Of a DNA stretch of 64,000 nucleotides, positions 1-22,730 are shown piece by piece. The first letter of the stretch is position 1, and every line of letters starts with the position of its first letter. The notes beneath the pieces were generated by a model that saw nothing but the letters and a program-made list of their open reading frames with translations, made no database searches and was not told the origin of the DNA. Both the position numbers and the translations under genes were made by a program. Source of the stretch: Brachynemurus nebulosus (Eukaryota > Arthropoda > Insecta > Neuroptera > Myrmeleontidae); the NCBI GenBank assembly GCA_035578155.1, contig JAPWDM010000014.1, positions 7,861,001 to 7,925,000 on the forward strand. The letters are read 5' to 3'.

Positions 1-1120
1 ATCGTAAGCTTATAATTAACAAATTAATAACTAATAAACTAATTAGTCACAAACAAATTTAAGAGTGTCACAAACATTCACAAATGATTGACAAACTATT
101 GGCATATAAGGAAAGTTAAAATACGGTACTTGACTGTAGTCAAAATTTGTTTTAATTGTTGAATAATTTTATGTATTATCCTTAAATATATTCAATTTTA
201 GTAGTGACAAATAAAAATATTTTTTAGTTATTTAAAAATTCGATTTTGAAAATTATAAATTTTTAGCCTTCATTTAAATAATTAAAAACGCAGTGATATT
301 TTAAAATGACGTCATTTTTTATAGCAGATTTTATTATTGTAATTACGTATTGTCTATGACAAACTGCATTTTCATTGTGACATTTTTACAATTCTAATTG
401 ACCAAGAGAAGTTGTTTTTCTTTGTAATTTATTTTGAACTTTTTGGTTTGCAATTAATTTTGCACTCAAAAAAGATTGATGGAAGGAATACATCGTCACT
501 TAATACGTAAAATATCCTTATCAACTTGTTTTAAATATTATGTTAAAAATGCTTTTATTTTTTGCTACAATTTTAAAGTTACGTCAAACTGTTTTCTTAA
601 AGTGTATTTAACACTTGTAGGGCTTCATGAAAATCTTACAGTGATGATAAATGAAGAAGATAACAAAGTAGAAAGTTGTAAATACCACTAAAACTGAGCA
701 TGATGACTGCTGAATATTGTATACAAATTTGAAACCGTGTTGACAAGTGTTGACATGAATGAAAGCGACTTCTGTTTGAGTTAAATCGTGACGTCATTGC
801 ATACGTCACTACGCCAAGTCGTTTTCCCGCCAATTTGTTCATTTAAAATTGAACAATGGTTTTTTTGAGGATTTTTAAAAATTTAACAAAAATGAAGGAA
901 TTTATAAGTAAGAACAAAGCATTTAGAATCATTGCAGTCAAGTACCCTATTTTAACTTTTTGAATTTTGTGTTGGCTAATCGTAAGAGGGTAAACTAATG
1001 AGTCGCAAACAAATTTAAAAGTGTCACAAACATTCACAAACAATTCACAAACGATTGACATAGAAGAAAAGTTAAAAATTTAACTTTTTGAACTTTGTGT
1101 TGGCTAATCGTAAGAGGGTT
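1..1120 (+). repeat. Tandem duplication interrupted by the MITE at 124-947
   Basis: The segment with AACAAATTTAAGAGTGTCAC at about 50-69 recurs at about 1008-1027 with few changes. The stretch around TTTGTGTTGGCTAATCGTAAG occurs at about 965-985 and 1095-1115. The two units are therefore head to tail, the first split by the MITE. Confidence 0.7.
124..947. mobile_element. TA-flanked MITE, family GGTACTTGACTG, copy 1
   Basis: Terminal inverted repeats CGGTACTTGACTG and CAGTCAAGTACCC, each flanked by TA (122-123 and 948-949). No transposase is visible. It contains two TGACGTCA palindromes (307-314 and 789-796). It is inserted in one unit of a local tandem duplication (flanks 1-121 and 950-980). 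The second unit (about 980-1110) lacks it and approximates the empty site. Confidence 0.8.
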
Positions 1121-1209
1121 AATTCCAAATCAATAATTTTCAATATTGAAGGATAGGTGGCATGTTAGTGTCGAAGTGAGATGGCTGTATGTCAGATTAG
1201 ATTTAATTT

Positions 1210-1302
1210 AGACCTGGTGGCAACACCTTAACCAAAAAAAAGATTGGAAAGTGTCAACTCAGACCTGGTGGCAACACCTTAGCCAAAAAAAAGATTGGAA
1301 AG
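1210..1302 (+). repeat. 51-bp tandem repeat, 1.8 units
   Basis: AGACCTGGTGGCAACACCTT starts at 1210 and again at 1261. Each is followed by an A-rich run and AGATTGGAAAG, with one mismatch over 42 bp. Confidence 0.9.
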
Positions 1303-1949
1303 ACTTAATACTTGTAAACGGTAGCGTATAGTACACAAATACGTTAATAAAGTACACTACATACACTTTTATCACTGTCATCTATTTAGAGTGCGTATTT
1401 TATCTTCTTCACAAACTTCCTCTTAACAAAGAGTATTCTTAACTTAAATGTTACTGTTAGCAAAATGTATGTCTTTTATGTTCCTCTTAATGTTACAATT
1501 AAGTTAATAGAGAGTCTATCATTTTGAGTTGGATGTTGATGATAGATATAATATACGGTATGGAGGGTAGATATCAGGAGCACCATCTCTGTATCAAAAA
1601 GTGTCCATAGAAAGGCGTAAATAGTGGCGGCGCTACTGTAGCAAAAGGGCAAATTTAGAGAAGTAAACAAGAAAAGAAAAACATCCGCGTTGTTATTTAA
1701 TCATTGTTTTTTTTTTTTTTTTATTTATTATAATTGTTACATATAATAGTTTTATTATTTTAAAAATTTTTATAAAACTCAACACAAAAAAATCACTATA
1801 CTCTTTTGCTACTCTAGCGCTATTCTGGCGAGTGTTTCAACTGTTACTTAGTACTTAAAACGGGACACTTTTTGAACTATTTTTCTATCGTTTTCCGTAC
1901 AAGATAGTCCTCCTTATATTCAACACTCCAAAATATACGGTTTACAATT

Positions 1950-2919
1950 GAGGAGCTGGGTGGAAAAAGGGCGTAAGTACAGAAATACCGTTTTGAGAAA
2001 AGATCATTTCAAAGTTTGGGTGCCTAGTATGAAGGTGAAGACTGAAAAACTGGTAATTGTCGTGTTATACAATTGGTAGCACTAATAATACACTATGCAT
2101 TAAGATTAAAAAACAGTAAATATCGGTTGTTATTGCATAATTTTTTTAATTTTTCCGAAGTATGAGTTACGCCCTTTTTGCAGATAAAATTTTGATTGTA
2201 CAAAAACATAAGTTCCGTTTCCTTTTTCTGAAATTCTAATTAAACTTTGTCAGAACATTTATTAAATTCTAAACCAAAACATTTGATTCATGTTAATTTC
2301 ATGAATATTTATATGTATACTTGTACAGTGTCCGCCTGAAAGTTGGTTATATGTGGAAAACTATTTTATATCAAATTTTTCAGAAAATTTTATTCTTGAT
2401 AAAAGTTAGTATTGGTCTTAGGCTAAAAAAGCACCCACAGAAATTTGGATATATCTGGTTGTATCGAGGGTGGGCTTAAAAATGTAAATATGGCTTAAGA
2501 GTAAAGTACTATAAATTAATGAAAATATAAGAAAATATAATTTGAAAAAGTTGTTTAGAAGTGAAAGTTAATTCAAAATACAGAATCACAGCTAACTGCC
2601 GGAAAAAATAAATTTAGATTTTTTCTTTTTTTTTCTGTATCATACTGTACATCATAGGACCAGAAATATCTTTTAAAGGCTATTATGTGTCATGTACTGT
2701 AAAAATTCATTCTTAGTTGTGAGTTACTAATTATATATTTAATTTTTTGCAAACATGGCTTATACGCTTCAAATTATTATCGTAGCGTAGGGGCATTAAT
2801 TGATTTCCGGTCGTTGTAAAAATTTGTTCGCTATAAGTAGACACTCTAAAGAGTTAGAAAATCAATTCTAAGGAAAAAGGGCGTAAAGCGACTTACGCCC
2901 TTTTTCCACCCAGCTCCTC
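1950..2919. mobile_element. Inverted-repeat element, ends GAGGAGCTGGGTGG
   Basis: The stretch beginning GAGGAGCTGGGTGGAAAAAG at 1950 is matched by its reverse complement ending at 2919, about 29 bp long. AATT flanks both ends, possibly a 4-bp target duplication. The interior is AT-rich with no coding capacity. Superfamily not assigned. Confidence 0.7.
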
Positions 2920-3079
2920 AATTTGGGTATTTTACAGCGTTTTCATAACCAAACATTTTGTGTAACCATCGAGTTCGCAGATATATGCAATACACATGAG
3001 TACTTATATACTTGTTTGCCAAAAACAAGATTAGCTTTCCTTATGAAAAAGCAAAGTAAGTTTTATGCAATCATTTCTT

Positions 3080-3200
3080 TACGTATTCTTCACGTATAAT
3101 GGCGAGAGTGTTAATTTCTGATTTTTTTGGCTCGTTTTCTTTAAGAGAAAACAGCCCTCTTTCGTTTATACAATATTTGCATGTACAACTCTATAGTTCT
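3080..3200. repeat. Fragment related to the 59152-60877 element
   Basis: Contains GAGAGTGTTAATTTCTGATT, then ACAGCCCTCTTTCGTTTATA and ATGTACAACTCTATA, closely matching 60396-60480. No ends are recognised here. Confidence 0.6.
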
Positions 3201-3705
3201 AGCAATATGTAACCTATGTAACAATTCGGAGTTTTACGAAGATTATCGAAGATCAGCAGCACAATATTTCCAAATTGAATTTCTCACTGTAATTGAACAA
3301 AGATATCCTATTGCTAACTACTTACCAGGTATAGTTTTTAAAAGCTTTTATTTAACTTGATATGTTAGTATGTTGGTTTAGATCAAATCTTGGAATCAAA
3401 ATTTAGATAGGTTCTAATTGAGCTAGAGGTTTCAAATTTTACATACGTGTCTAACCTTGATGACAATGCAATATAATTAGTTTTGTCCGACATTGCCCAC
3501 CAAAAAAATTGTTGATTTTTAGTCCTGTGCAACTTTTTGAGATTTAGAATTGTCAAATATTGTCCATTGGTTTTAAATTGCAATTTCAAATTTTTTTTTG
3601 TTTCCATAGTTATGCTTGATTAAGGTAAATTAACCGATTAAAATATAGGTAAAAAATTACTTCTTTAATTTTTTTTCAAATTAATTGTAATCAGACTAAA
3701 AAGTA

Positions 3706-4018
3706 GAAAATAAAGTAAAAAAAATGTATTTTAAGAAAAAGCTTTTATTTAAAAATGGGCTAAAAAAATGACCTTTGAGTGAAGTTTGAAGCAATATGCA
3801 ACATAATTTATAAAAGCTTGAGGCGTTTAATTAAGTTTGGTAACTACTGAAATGTAAAATAGCTTTTATACACACAACAGAAATAATTAATGATAACGCC
3901 TCAAGCTTTTATAAATTATGTTGCATATTGCTTCAAACTTCACTCAAAGGTTATTTTTTTTAGCATTTTTAAATAAAAGCTTTTTCTTAAAAAACATTCT
4001 TTTTACTTTAATTTATTC
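3706..4018. repeat. Foldback element, two arms of about 125 bp
   Basis: The arms 3706-3832 and 3895-4018 are near-perfect reverse complements. They share AAGCTTTTATAAATTATGTT and GAAGCAATATGC-type blocks, separated by about 60 bp. No coding capacity. It would form a strong hairpin. Confidence 0.85.
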
Positions 4019-4146
4019 AATATTTAAATGAGATGATTTTTCAAGTACGGCAATAATCAGCAGTATTGTTCGCAGCATATTACCTACTTATCTATATGAA
4101 TGCAAAAAGAAACCGTCGCTTGTAAAACAGGTAACAAATTTAAATA

Positions 4147-5064
4147 CAGTGAAACCTGCCAAGTTGGACACCTCTGTATACTGGACACCTGCTCAAGTTG
4201 AACACTTTTCAATTGGCCTGGCGAAATTACATTGTTTTAAATGCATATTAATACTTATAAGTTGGACACCTCTATATGTTGGAAACCTGTAAAATTTGGA
4301 CAGTTTTTTAAAATGATTTTTGATATTTTGACCTGTTTACGTTGGACATTCATGTATTTTACACGTGACCGAAACACGTGTTAGTTATGTTATGACAGTT
4401 ATAATAATTGAATTTTTACACGTGACTGAAACACGTGTTAGTTATGTCCTAAAAATAAAAATTACCTCCAGAGTTTCAAAATCAGTTACAGACTGCTGAA
4501 GAAATGATCACCGCCGATGCCTACTTGGAGGTACACGATCATGTCTTCAATACACATCAAGACGTTCTTCAACATGTTTTACAACTAGACGAGGAACAAG
4601 AAATCGAAGAATCTAGTGACGAGTGCGAGAAAGTAGCGGAGAAACCAACAACCCCTGAAGAAGCTTTGAACGGTATAAATACCGCCATTAAGTATTTAAC
4701 TGAAAACCCATGCGAACTGTTAGAAGATTTATTCAAAATTCAAAGCAAATTAGAAAGCAAAATTTTCCTAAAAATTGTATCCAAACAAACTAAGATAAGT
4801 GATTTTTTTACGAAAGATAATGTTTAAATATCTATAATATGTATGTATTACGATTGTTATTCGATAGTTTATTTCAATAAATATTGATACGTAGATGTGT
4901 GTATTACTTTAAAAATAATTAATTTTGCATTATATTCTAAATTAGTGTTAACCTTAAAATTACTAAGCGTAGATGATTTTGGTATCTTGCATATGTTGGA
5001 CACCTGTTTATGTTGGACAGTTTTTGATTGCACCGCGGGTGTCCAACTTAAACAGGTTCTACTG
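4147..5064 (+). mobile_element. Deleted derivative of the 7217-8848 Tigger element
   Basis: Same ends and flanking TA as the larger copy, and nearly identical outside one deletion of about 0.7 kb. The deletion joins the 5' region (just after ATGTCCTAAAAATA) to the 3' part of the transposase. The retained frame 4504-4827 (107 aa) is the C-terminal tail with the same QTKISDFF box and one amino-acid change elsewhere (F-K-I for F-R-I). It shows how a MITE-like form arises from the larger element. It lies downstream of FAR-A. Confidence 0.9.
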
Positions 5065-5903
5065 TATAATTGGAGTGAACATAGGGTGGTATTTGTTGTA
5101 AGCAATAAAATAATTTAACATCTTGAAAGTTTATGGTCACTAATAACACCCTCTCGAAAAGTCATCCCAAAAATTGTTGGATAAGGTATACTTCAATTGA
5201 TTGTTAACTTATCTTCCTGTTAATTTATCTAAGACATAGTACCAAGTTAAAAGACAACAAAATAATATAACAAGGAGATAGAAGCAACTTTAAGACAAGA
5301 AACAGTTTAGGAGGAACATAAAACACGCAGCCTTAGTTGGGCAGTATTAATAAATTGAATATGAATGGAACAACAACTCAACCGAATCAACGGTCAGTCG
5401 AAGAGCAAAGTGATATATTATATAAGTAATAAATAAAATATTTTTATTCACGAATAAATCGAATGAAATTGTATTAATGGGGTATCAAGTCTTAATTATT
5501 ATATTATGAATTGATTAGTGATTTAGAACGGATGATTAGCAATTATTTTCAATTTAAAGATGTCATATAGTGTATTTTTAATAAAGAGTTGGATAGAGCC
5601 GATTTTGAAGTGAGACAATATAGCCCTTTAAAGCATAAATATAAAGACGTATTTGTGAGATAATTATTTTAATTATATAACATATATAATAGATATTTAA
5701 CAAAAAACTTAATTGATCTATTTGAAATTAGTAAATTTAGATAAATTAGGAGTAGTAAAATGATAAAAAATAGTCAAATCAAATTTATTTTACAATAATT
5801 AAGGTTACAGCTGTAATAAATTAAATTCTTTGCATTAAGATTGGGGTAAAGTCAGCCATTGCTTCTCATACTATTTCCTTCTTTCAATAAAAATAAGAAA
5901 GCG

Positions 5904-5909
5904 TTTATT
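5904..5909 (-). terminator. Possible polyadenylation signal for FAR-A
   Basis: AATAAA on the minus strand, about 50 bp after the FAR-A stop. Motif only; such hexamers are common by chance in AT-rich DNA. Confidence 0.4.
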
Positions 5910-5959
5910 TCATTTAAGTATATATATTTTATTTTCCCTTAAATTATATGCAAATATAA

Positions 5960-16904
<10,945 letters not shown>

Positions 16905-17253
16905 GCTTCCTAGTTTTTTGGATAACTAGTTACAAATTTGTTCAATACTTTTGTATTTATCCTATTTACCTAGTATTATAAATTAACTGAATAAATATTA
17001 TGAATGCCATTTCTTTTCAAATTTATAAACTAAAATTTACATAATTCCTCTTATAAATGTAGGTTATATTTTATTATAAAACAATGAAAATCGTGTGAAA
17101 AATGCTAATATGAGGGTAGAAATTATTTTATATTTTATTTTTTGAAAAATATGCCTGAATCTGAATGTTAATTTGCTTCTGTCTTTTCATTGGAAATTGA
17201 AAATTATTCATAAAGATAATTACAAACACATTTATTCTGAATTGACGCACCAC
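16905..17253 (-). promoter_or_regulatory. FAR-A 5' flank
   Basis: This 350-bp stretch between the FAR-A start codon and the next mobile element must hold the leader and promoter if the leader has no further intron. It is AT-rich; I see no clear TATA box or initiator. Confidence 0.3.
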
Positions 17254-17343
17254 TTAGGCTCGTTCCACACTATAGTGCCGCTCTGGATACGCTCCCAATA
17301 TTCTCTCAGTTCGATAAAATATTTTTACATAAGAAACAATGAG

Positions 17344-17741
17344 CAGGGCCGAATCTAGGGGGTGCAGCGGGGGCACTTGCCTCCTGCAAGCTTTTAGGAG
17401 CGCCAAAAACGTAAGTGATATTTAAAAAATTTTTCTGGAAAAGGAAGTGATGACCAAAAAAAAAAAAGTAACAGTGCCTATTTCTGATAGAGCCCAGGTG
17501 AATTTGTTCCTGCAGAAGGAAGTGATAAAAAAAAAGGTCAGCAGTGCTCATTTCTGGTAGGGGCCAGGTGCATTTTCTCTTGCAAAAGGAAGTGATGAGC
17601 AAAAAAAAGGTCAACACTGTCCATTTCTAGGGACCTTTTTTTTTGGTCATCACTTCCCTTTCCAAGGAAAACTCTTTTTGCCGCGGAGGGCGCCAACAGG
17701 AAAATTTGCCCCTCCTCCTAATAACTGTAAGTCTGGCCTTG
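17344..17741. mobile_element. hAT-like MITE with perfect 8-bp duplication ACAATGAG
   Basis: Left end CAGGGCCGAATCTAGGG; right end, reversed, CAAGGCCAGACTTACAG. ACAATGAG lies at 17336-17343 and 17742-17749. The interior repeats GGAAGTGATGA-type segments three or four times. Confidence 0.85.
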
Positions 17742-17958
17742 ACAATGAGTGTATTCATATCATAGATATACTATCGAAGTATAGTCCCGATCGCGGTCCA
17801 ATCGCGATCCAATACTGATACCATCCAGATAATATTTTATCGAAGCGATATCAGACTTGTTATGACTTGTACCGATAGTGTGAACATTTTTTTGGTTCCA
17901 GTCCACTAACCGTTAGTTATTTTGAAAAGATTTTTTGATCGAACTGGGACTGAACTAA

Positions 17959-19566
17959 CAAGGAGATGCACCCAGAGTGAAACTCGTAATTTTGATGAAA
18001 CTTCACTGGTGTGCAGAACAGACAAATATAAGGGACCCGTATTATTTTTATCGGTCATCTTCCACGTTGGGGTTCCAAATCGTATTTCTTAAGATATCTA
18101 GAAAACTATAAGAGATAGAGGAAAACTCTAAATTGAAGAAATGTTACTCATTGAAAGACCTATTCACCTGTATAGGTTAAGTCAGGGTCGGGTCCATAAG
18201 AAGGGCTGGAGGAGTGAAAATAGGGGTAAATTTTCTTGAACAGCCAGAATGGTTCAATCATAGAACACCAGAAGCAAACTAAAATAAAAAAAGTGTAGCT
18301 CGCTTGGAGTCATTTGTTGGTCTGTCACAGCTTAGGTGATTCAGTCGTGCGCACCAGTTGTAGCGGTGCAGACATCGCGGAGATTGATTGTTGGTCATTG
18401 TTTATCAACCACTTGCAACAATATAATTCATGCATACGTACACCTCAAATACGTACATACGTACCAGGCACACCCCACCGGCCACAGATAGAGTGTGACG
18501 TATGACACACACATAAGCGTATATCACGTATACATAGATACGAGATTTTTGTAGTAACATCTTGTGCGTTTGGAGTGGGAGAGTGATTTTGCTGTATCTA
18601 CGTTACTCACAGGCGACAGCAGGCACAGTTTGGCAGATATACTAGTTTGACCCCTTGGTTCTCAAAATCTCTTGGACCTATAAAAGTTCTCTGGTGTGCT
18701 TGTGTTAATGAATGCTCGAAAAGAAGCAGTAATCTCTTTCGTTTACTATTCAGGTGCTTTGTAATAAATTTTGTGGTTTGGGAAATGGGACTGACACCTA
18801 CAAAGCATACAAAAAAGAATAAAAGTAGTTTGAGTGTTGAGAAAGAAATAGAGTTTATTTGGTTAAAAAAGAATTTGTAAGAAAATAAAGGCAGTTGATT
18901 TATTGAACGGAAGAGATTACTGCTTCTTGTCAAACATTCATTAACACTTGCAGACTAGAGAACTTTGGCAGAAATATACATGGCTAAATTATTAATAATT
19001 AAGTACTGAAAAATACATGAATCTTTATCGGAAAATAAAAATTTACATTTTCATGATGAAATAAACATAAAAATAAGAAAATATAGAATTTATTTGCAAT
19101 CAATAATAATGCAATATAATCTATTCTATTTTTTTCTTCCTCATATGTTTTGGATACCACACATATTTCGGAAAAACTCAAAAACACATATCACATAATT
19201 TTTGCTGCTCTTTCTATTTATGATGGTGAAAATTTAATTCATTGAACCATTCAGGCTGTACAAGAAAATTTACCCCCATTTTCACCCCTCCAGCCCCTCT
19301 TATAGATCCGACCCTGGTTTAACCTATACAGGTGAATAGGTCTTTCAAAGAGTAACATTTCGCCAATTTAAAGTTTTCCTCTGTCTCTTATATTTTTCGA
19401 GATATCTTAAGAAATACGATTTAAACCCCCAACTTTAGGGGTTGGTTTCACCCCGTAAACGTGGAAGATGACCGATAAAAAAATACGGGTCCCTTATTTT
19501 TGGCTATTCTACATACCAGCGAAGTTTCATCAAAATTGCGAATTTCACTCTGGGTGCATCTCCTTG
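17959..19566. mobile_element. Foldback element with arms of about 300 bp, TAA duplication
   Basis: The left arm begins CAAGGAGATGCACCCAGAGT and runs to about 18260. The right arm, about 19239-19566, is its reverse complement, including GACCTATTCACCTGTATAGG. TAA flanks both ends (17956-17958, 19567-19569). A second inverted repeat lies in the centre (about 18702-18945, GAAGCAGTAATCTCTTTCGT). No gene recognised in the loop. Confidence 0.8.
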
Positions 19567-19961
19567 TAAGAGTGGGTAGAGAGCCATAATAGATACCAAC
19601 ACTATAATGTCAACATAACAAGATTTTACCGGAATGAGACTGGATAGCGAGCGGCACTATAATGTGGAACGGGCCTTAGCATTCTGGTCCTTACTTGTTA
19701 CAAGTAGATTAATAAGCAGTTATGTAATAACCAGTAACAAATATTTTCTCAATTTTTTGTGGTGATTTCCTGCATTGAAAATTGGCGATGAATATTTTCC
19801 GACATATACCTTATCGTATGGATATTTTCATTAGAGGGGCTCTTAAAATAAAATTCAAGTTGGGTTTACTATTTTTCATTTCTAAGCTCGTAATTTACCC
19901 CTACAGTAACACATACAGTGAATTTTGCAATTGAACAAATTAAATATTTTTGAAAAATAGG

Positions 19962-20143
19962 TACTACTTGTCTATGAGACGACGATCTCTAATAGCAGGA
20001 CGAAGGGAAGAGGAGAATAGACACGAACTGTTATGCTAAAAAGAGACAGACGGAATACATATGATACATATTATCCTAAAAAGAGACAGATCACAATGAA
20101 GGCAACGAGGGCGTCAGAGATCATCGTCTCATAGACAAGTTGT
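19962..20143. mobile_element. Short MITE, ends ACTACTTGTCTATGAGACGA
   Basis: ACTACTTGTCTATGAGACGA on the left is matched by TCGTCTCATAGACAAGTTGT on the right. AAAAAGAGACAGA occurs twice inside. Target duplication not resolved. Confidence 0.7.
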
Positions 20144-20410
20144 AGTTTCTCTAGTTGTAGGCTTTTGACGTATTTTTAGTTAATTTGTGGAGAAATTGAA
20201 ATACATAAGACCTGTCTTGAATACAGTAAAATTTTGGTTATATTGTCGATTCAAATGATTAAAAATCACCTTGGTGGTTTGAGGATTGTGGTATACAGTT
20301 TATAAATTAAAATGGTTATTTGGTTAGTAACTTAAGATTAACTTAAGATAAATTGTATTGCTTCTTTATATCTATTAAAAGATATAAAGAAGTTAATAAT
20401 GTGGTAATTA

Positions 20411-20974
20411 TACACTTTCAAGGTCACCTGGCTTTTTGGCCGTAAAAAATTGAATAGTCAATTTCTTTTTTTAATGGTTTGTTTTTAGAGGCGGTACAAG
20501 ACTAAAATGGAAAGTGTGCAAGATGACTTCTGCGAGGCCCCCTTCTTTTATTTTTCAAAAATTTCAAACCTTTTATTAATTTTTGTGGGTGTGAGGCTAA
20601 GTGCCAAGTGTGCGATCGCACTTATACCTTTTGCTCTGCCTCTGTTTGTTTTGACGACTGATTTATGATAAGAATCATAAAGATAAGAAAAAATGAATAA
20701 TTTCGATAATTTTATGAGTCTGACTGCTAAAAAATAGTTTTTTTTTAAGTTATTCGTTTTTTCATATAGATTACGAAAAAAGAAAAAAAATATAAGAAGT
20801 TGATCTAACCACGTAAAAATATTTTAAATAATCATTTGTAATTTTTTTTGTCCATTTAAAACTATGAAACTTATTAGAAATCTTGAATTTCAATAATATC
20901 AAAATAAACAGTTTAAAAAAAAGTTGGTTTTTCGACTTTTTTCTACCAAAAAACCAGATGACCGTGGAAGTATA
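20411..20974. mobile_element. TA-flanked MITE with a nested hAT-like MITE
   Basis: Left end TACACTTTCAAGGTCACCTG; right end, reversed, TATACTTCCACGGTCATCTG, each next to TA. Interrupted at 20486-20644. Confidence 0.65.
20486..20644. mobile_element. hAT-like MITE with 8-bp duplication TTTGTTTT
   Basis: Left end TAGAGGCGGTACAAG; right end, reversed, CAGAGGCAGAGCAAAAGG. TTTGTTTT lies at 20478-20485 and 20645-20652. Only 159 bp. Confidence 0.75.
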
Positions 20975-21115
20975 TAATTAATAATAATATTAACAACAGA
21001 TTCAGCAATTTGATTTTTAATTATTTTGAACAATATTTGTTTTTTTGGTTTTTTTTTTTTATTTCTTTAAGAATTTGTTTCAAAGTTTATTTCTCGTTTG
21101 GTTCTTATAAATTAA

Positions 21116-21569
21116 GCCGCTGCTACACGATGCTACGAACACCTTCCAACATTCGACGTTGGATGGTTCATAGCATCGTGTAGCCGTTGTTCGAACCTAC
21201 GAGTGTCCAATGTCGAGCGTCAAACGTTCGCATTTGGTCGTGTCCCGTTCGATGTCGGTATTTTTGCACCGAGTCAAAGGGATGCTTCGAACGTTTGAAG
21301 GTCAATGTTGGTTGCGTTGGTTGGCTCGACTCAGCAGCTGCACGACTCGTTCATGTGAAGAGAGACAACATCAGTGTATAACATTAGAGATAACATCAGA
21401 CAGATAACAGCGTCGTCCACTGAGTACCAACACATCATTATTCGTATTGGATCAAACATTCGATTCACCGTGTAGCAGATACATTCGTCGCACCAACTAT
21501 CGAACTTAATTGCCTCAAACGTTCGATCGAACGTTGGAAGGAACGTTCGTAGCATCGTGTAGAACCCGC
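21116..21569. mobile_element. Inverted-repeat MITE, CTACACGATGCTACGAAC family
   Basis: CTACACGATGCTACGAAC near the left end and GTTCGTAGCATCGTGTAG near the right end. TTAA on both sides (21112-21115, 21570-21573). Several GTTCGAACGTT-like motifs inside. GC-richer than its surroundings; the short open frames here are not genes. Confidence 0.7.
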
Positions 21570-21680
21570 TTAATTATTCGCATTTTTCATCTTTTAAATG
21601 TAGAGTAACTTATAAACAAAAATGGCAAAAATAAATGTGAAATTTTATTTTGAAGAAAAAATTAGAGAGTCAATATAATA

Positions 21681-21961
21681 CAGTAGAAGCCCCGTAAACT
21701 TGCGCTCCATAAACTTGCTGTCTCTCTAATCTTGACTGGATAATTTCTCTACTCTTGACAATATGATTTTTCCGTAACCAATTAAATTCGTAATTAATGA
21801 CGCGTATAGCGTATATTTGGTATCCTTCTCTACCTATCTCTTTTTTTAGATTTAAATTGCGTATGTTGCGCATTCAGTGCGCATAGGGGTAGTAAATAGT
21901 GGGAATGTCAAGACTAGAGAATGGTACTGGACATGCTTGTAAGATTAGGGAGCTTTTACTG
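21681..21961. mobile_element. Tigger/pogo-like MITE, TA target
   Basis: Ends CAGTAGAAGCCCCGTAAAC and, reversed, CAGTAAAAGCTCCCTAATC, each flanked by TA. This is a different family from the element at 7217. Confidence 0.75.
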
Positions 21962-22730
21962 TAATCATGTATGTATACCAAGCAAAGCTAAGGTCATTCA
22001 GGGCCAAATAATTGTTATACGCGATAATTAAAAGTACGTGTCAACCTTGTGGAAAGTTAAATGTCCAAAATTTTATTTTGAATATTTTAAAAATTATGTT
22101 GGATCAAACACGTGTTTCGCTAGCCATATCTATCTACTAAGTTTAAAACGCTAAATTTGTGTCATTGTCTCTCTAAAATATTTTTCTAATGAAATTGCTG
22201 GTGCTTTCTCCATATTTCTAAAAGCTTGTTAATAATTTGCAGAACAACTAAATTTTACAATTGTGACTTCATTATATTATTACCTAAACATTCTAGTTTC
22301 CTGTTCATAAAATATGTCTAAATTTGTGAAATTTAACCATAAAACAATTGAAATTAATTTACAGAATGTGAAATTTCAGATCAATTTACTGATCTGATTT
22401 ATTGATTTAATTTTTATGACAGTGTAATAGCGGCCATAAGAAGGATATGCGAGTTTATTTTAAGCGCCCGTAATCCCAGTAATCTATAAACCTACGACTC
22501 ACCAAGTAATCTGATAATTTCATGTGACTGACTTGTGCCCGCAAATAAAGTGTAACGCGTAAAAAAAAGCAATAGAGTGAATTTTTTTGAGACAGCTATT
22601 TTTTATGCTTCGTTTTTGATTGATTTACTCGTATTTTTTCGTAAAAATTTAAAAGTTTTCTTTGGTTCCTTTTCCTTTCTTTTACCCTGTTTGTAACAAA
22701 ATAAATGAACATTAACTATAATTACAACAA

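Larger units (their letters stand above)
17257..19675. mobile_element. PIF/Harbinger-like element with two nested insertions
   Basis: The ends GGCTCGTTCCACACTATAG and, reversed, GGCCCGTTCCACATTATAG are followed on both sides by GTGCCGCTC. TTA repeats at 17254-17256 and 19676-19678. Nested inside are a hAT-like MITE (17344-17741) and a foldback element (17959-19566). No transposase recognised. Confidence 0.75.

Noticed and set aside
18314..18505. 63-codon frame with plausible amino-acid composition
   Set aside because: Sits in the loop of a foldback element, has no known domain and no splice context.
21187..21407. Cysteine-containing short frames that look protein-like
   Set aside because: Contained in the inverted-repeat MITE at 21116-21569.
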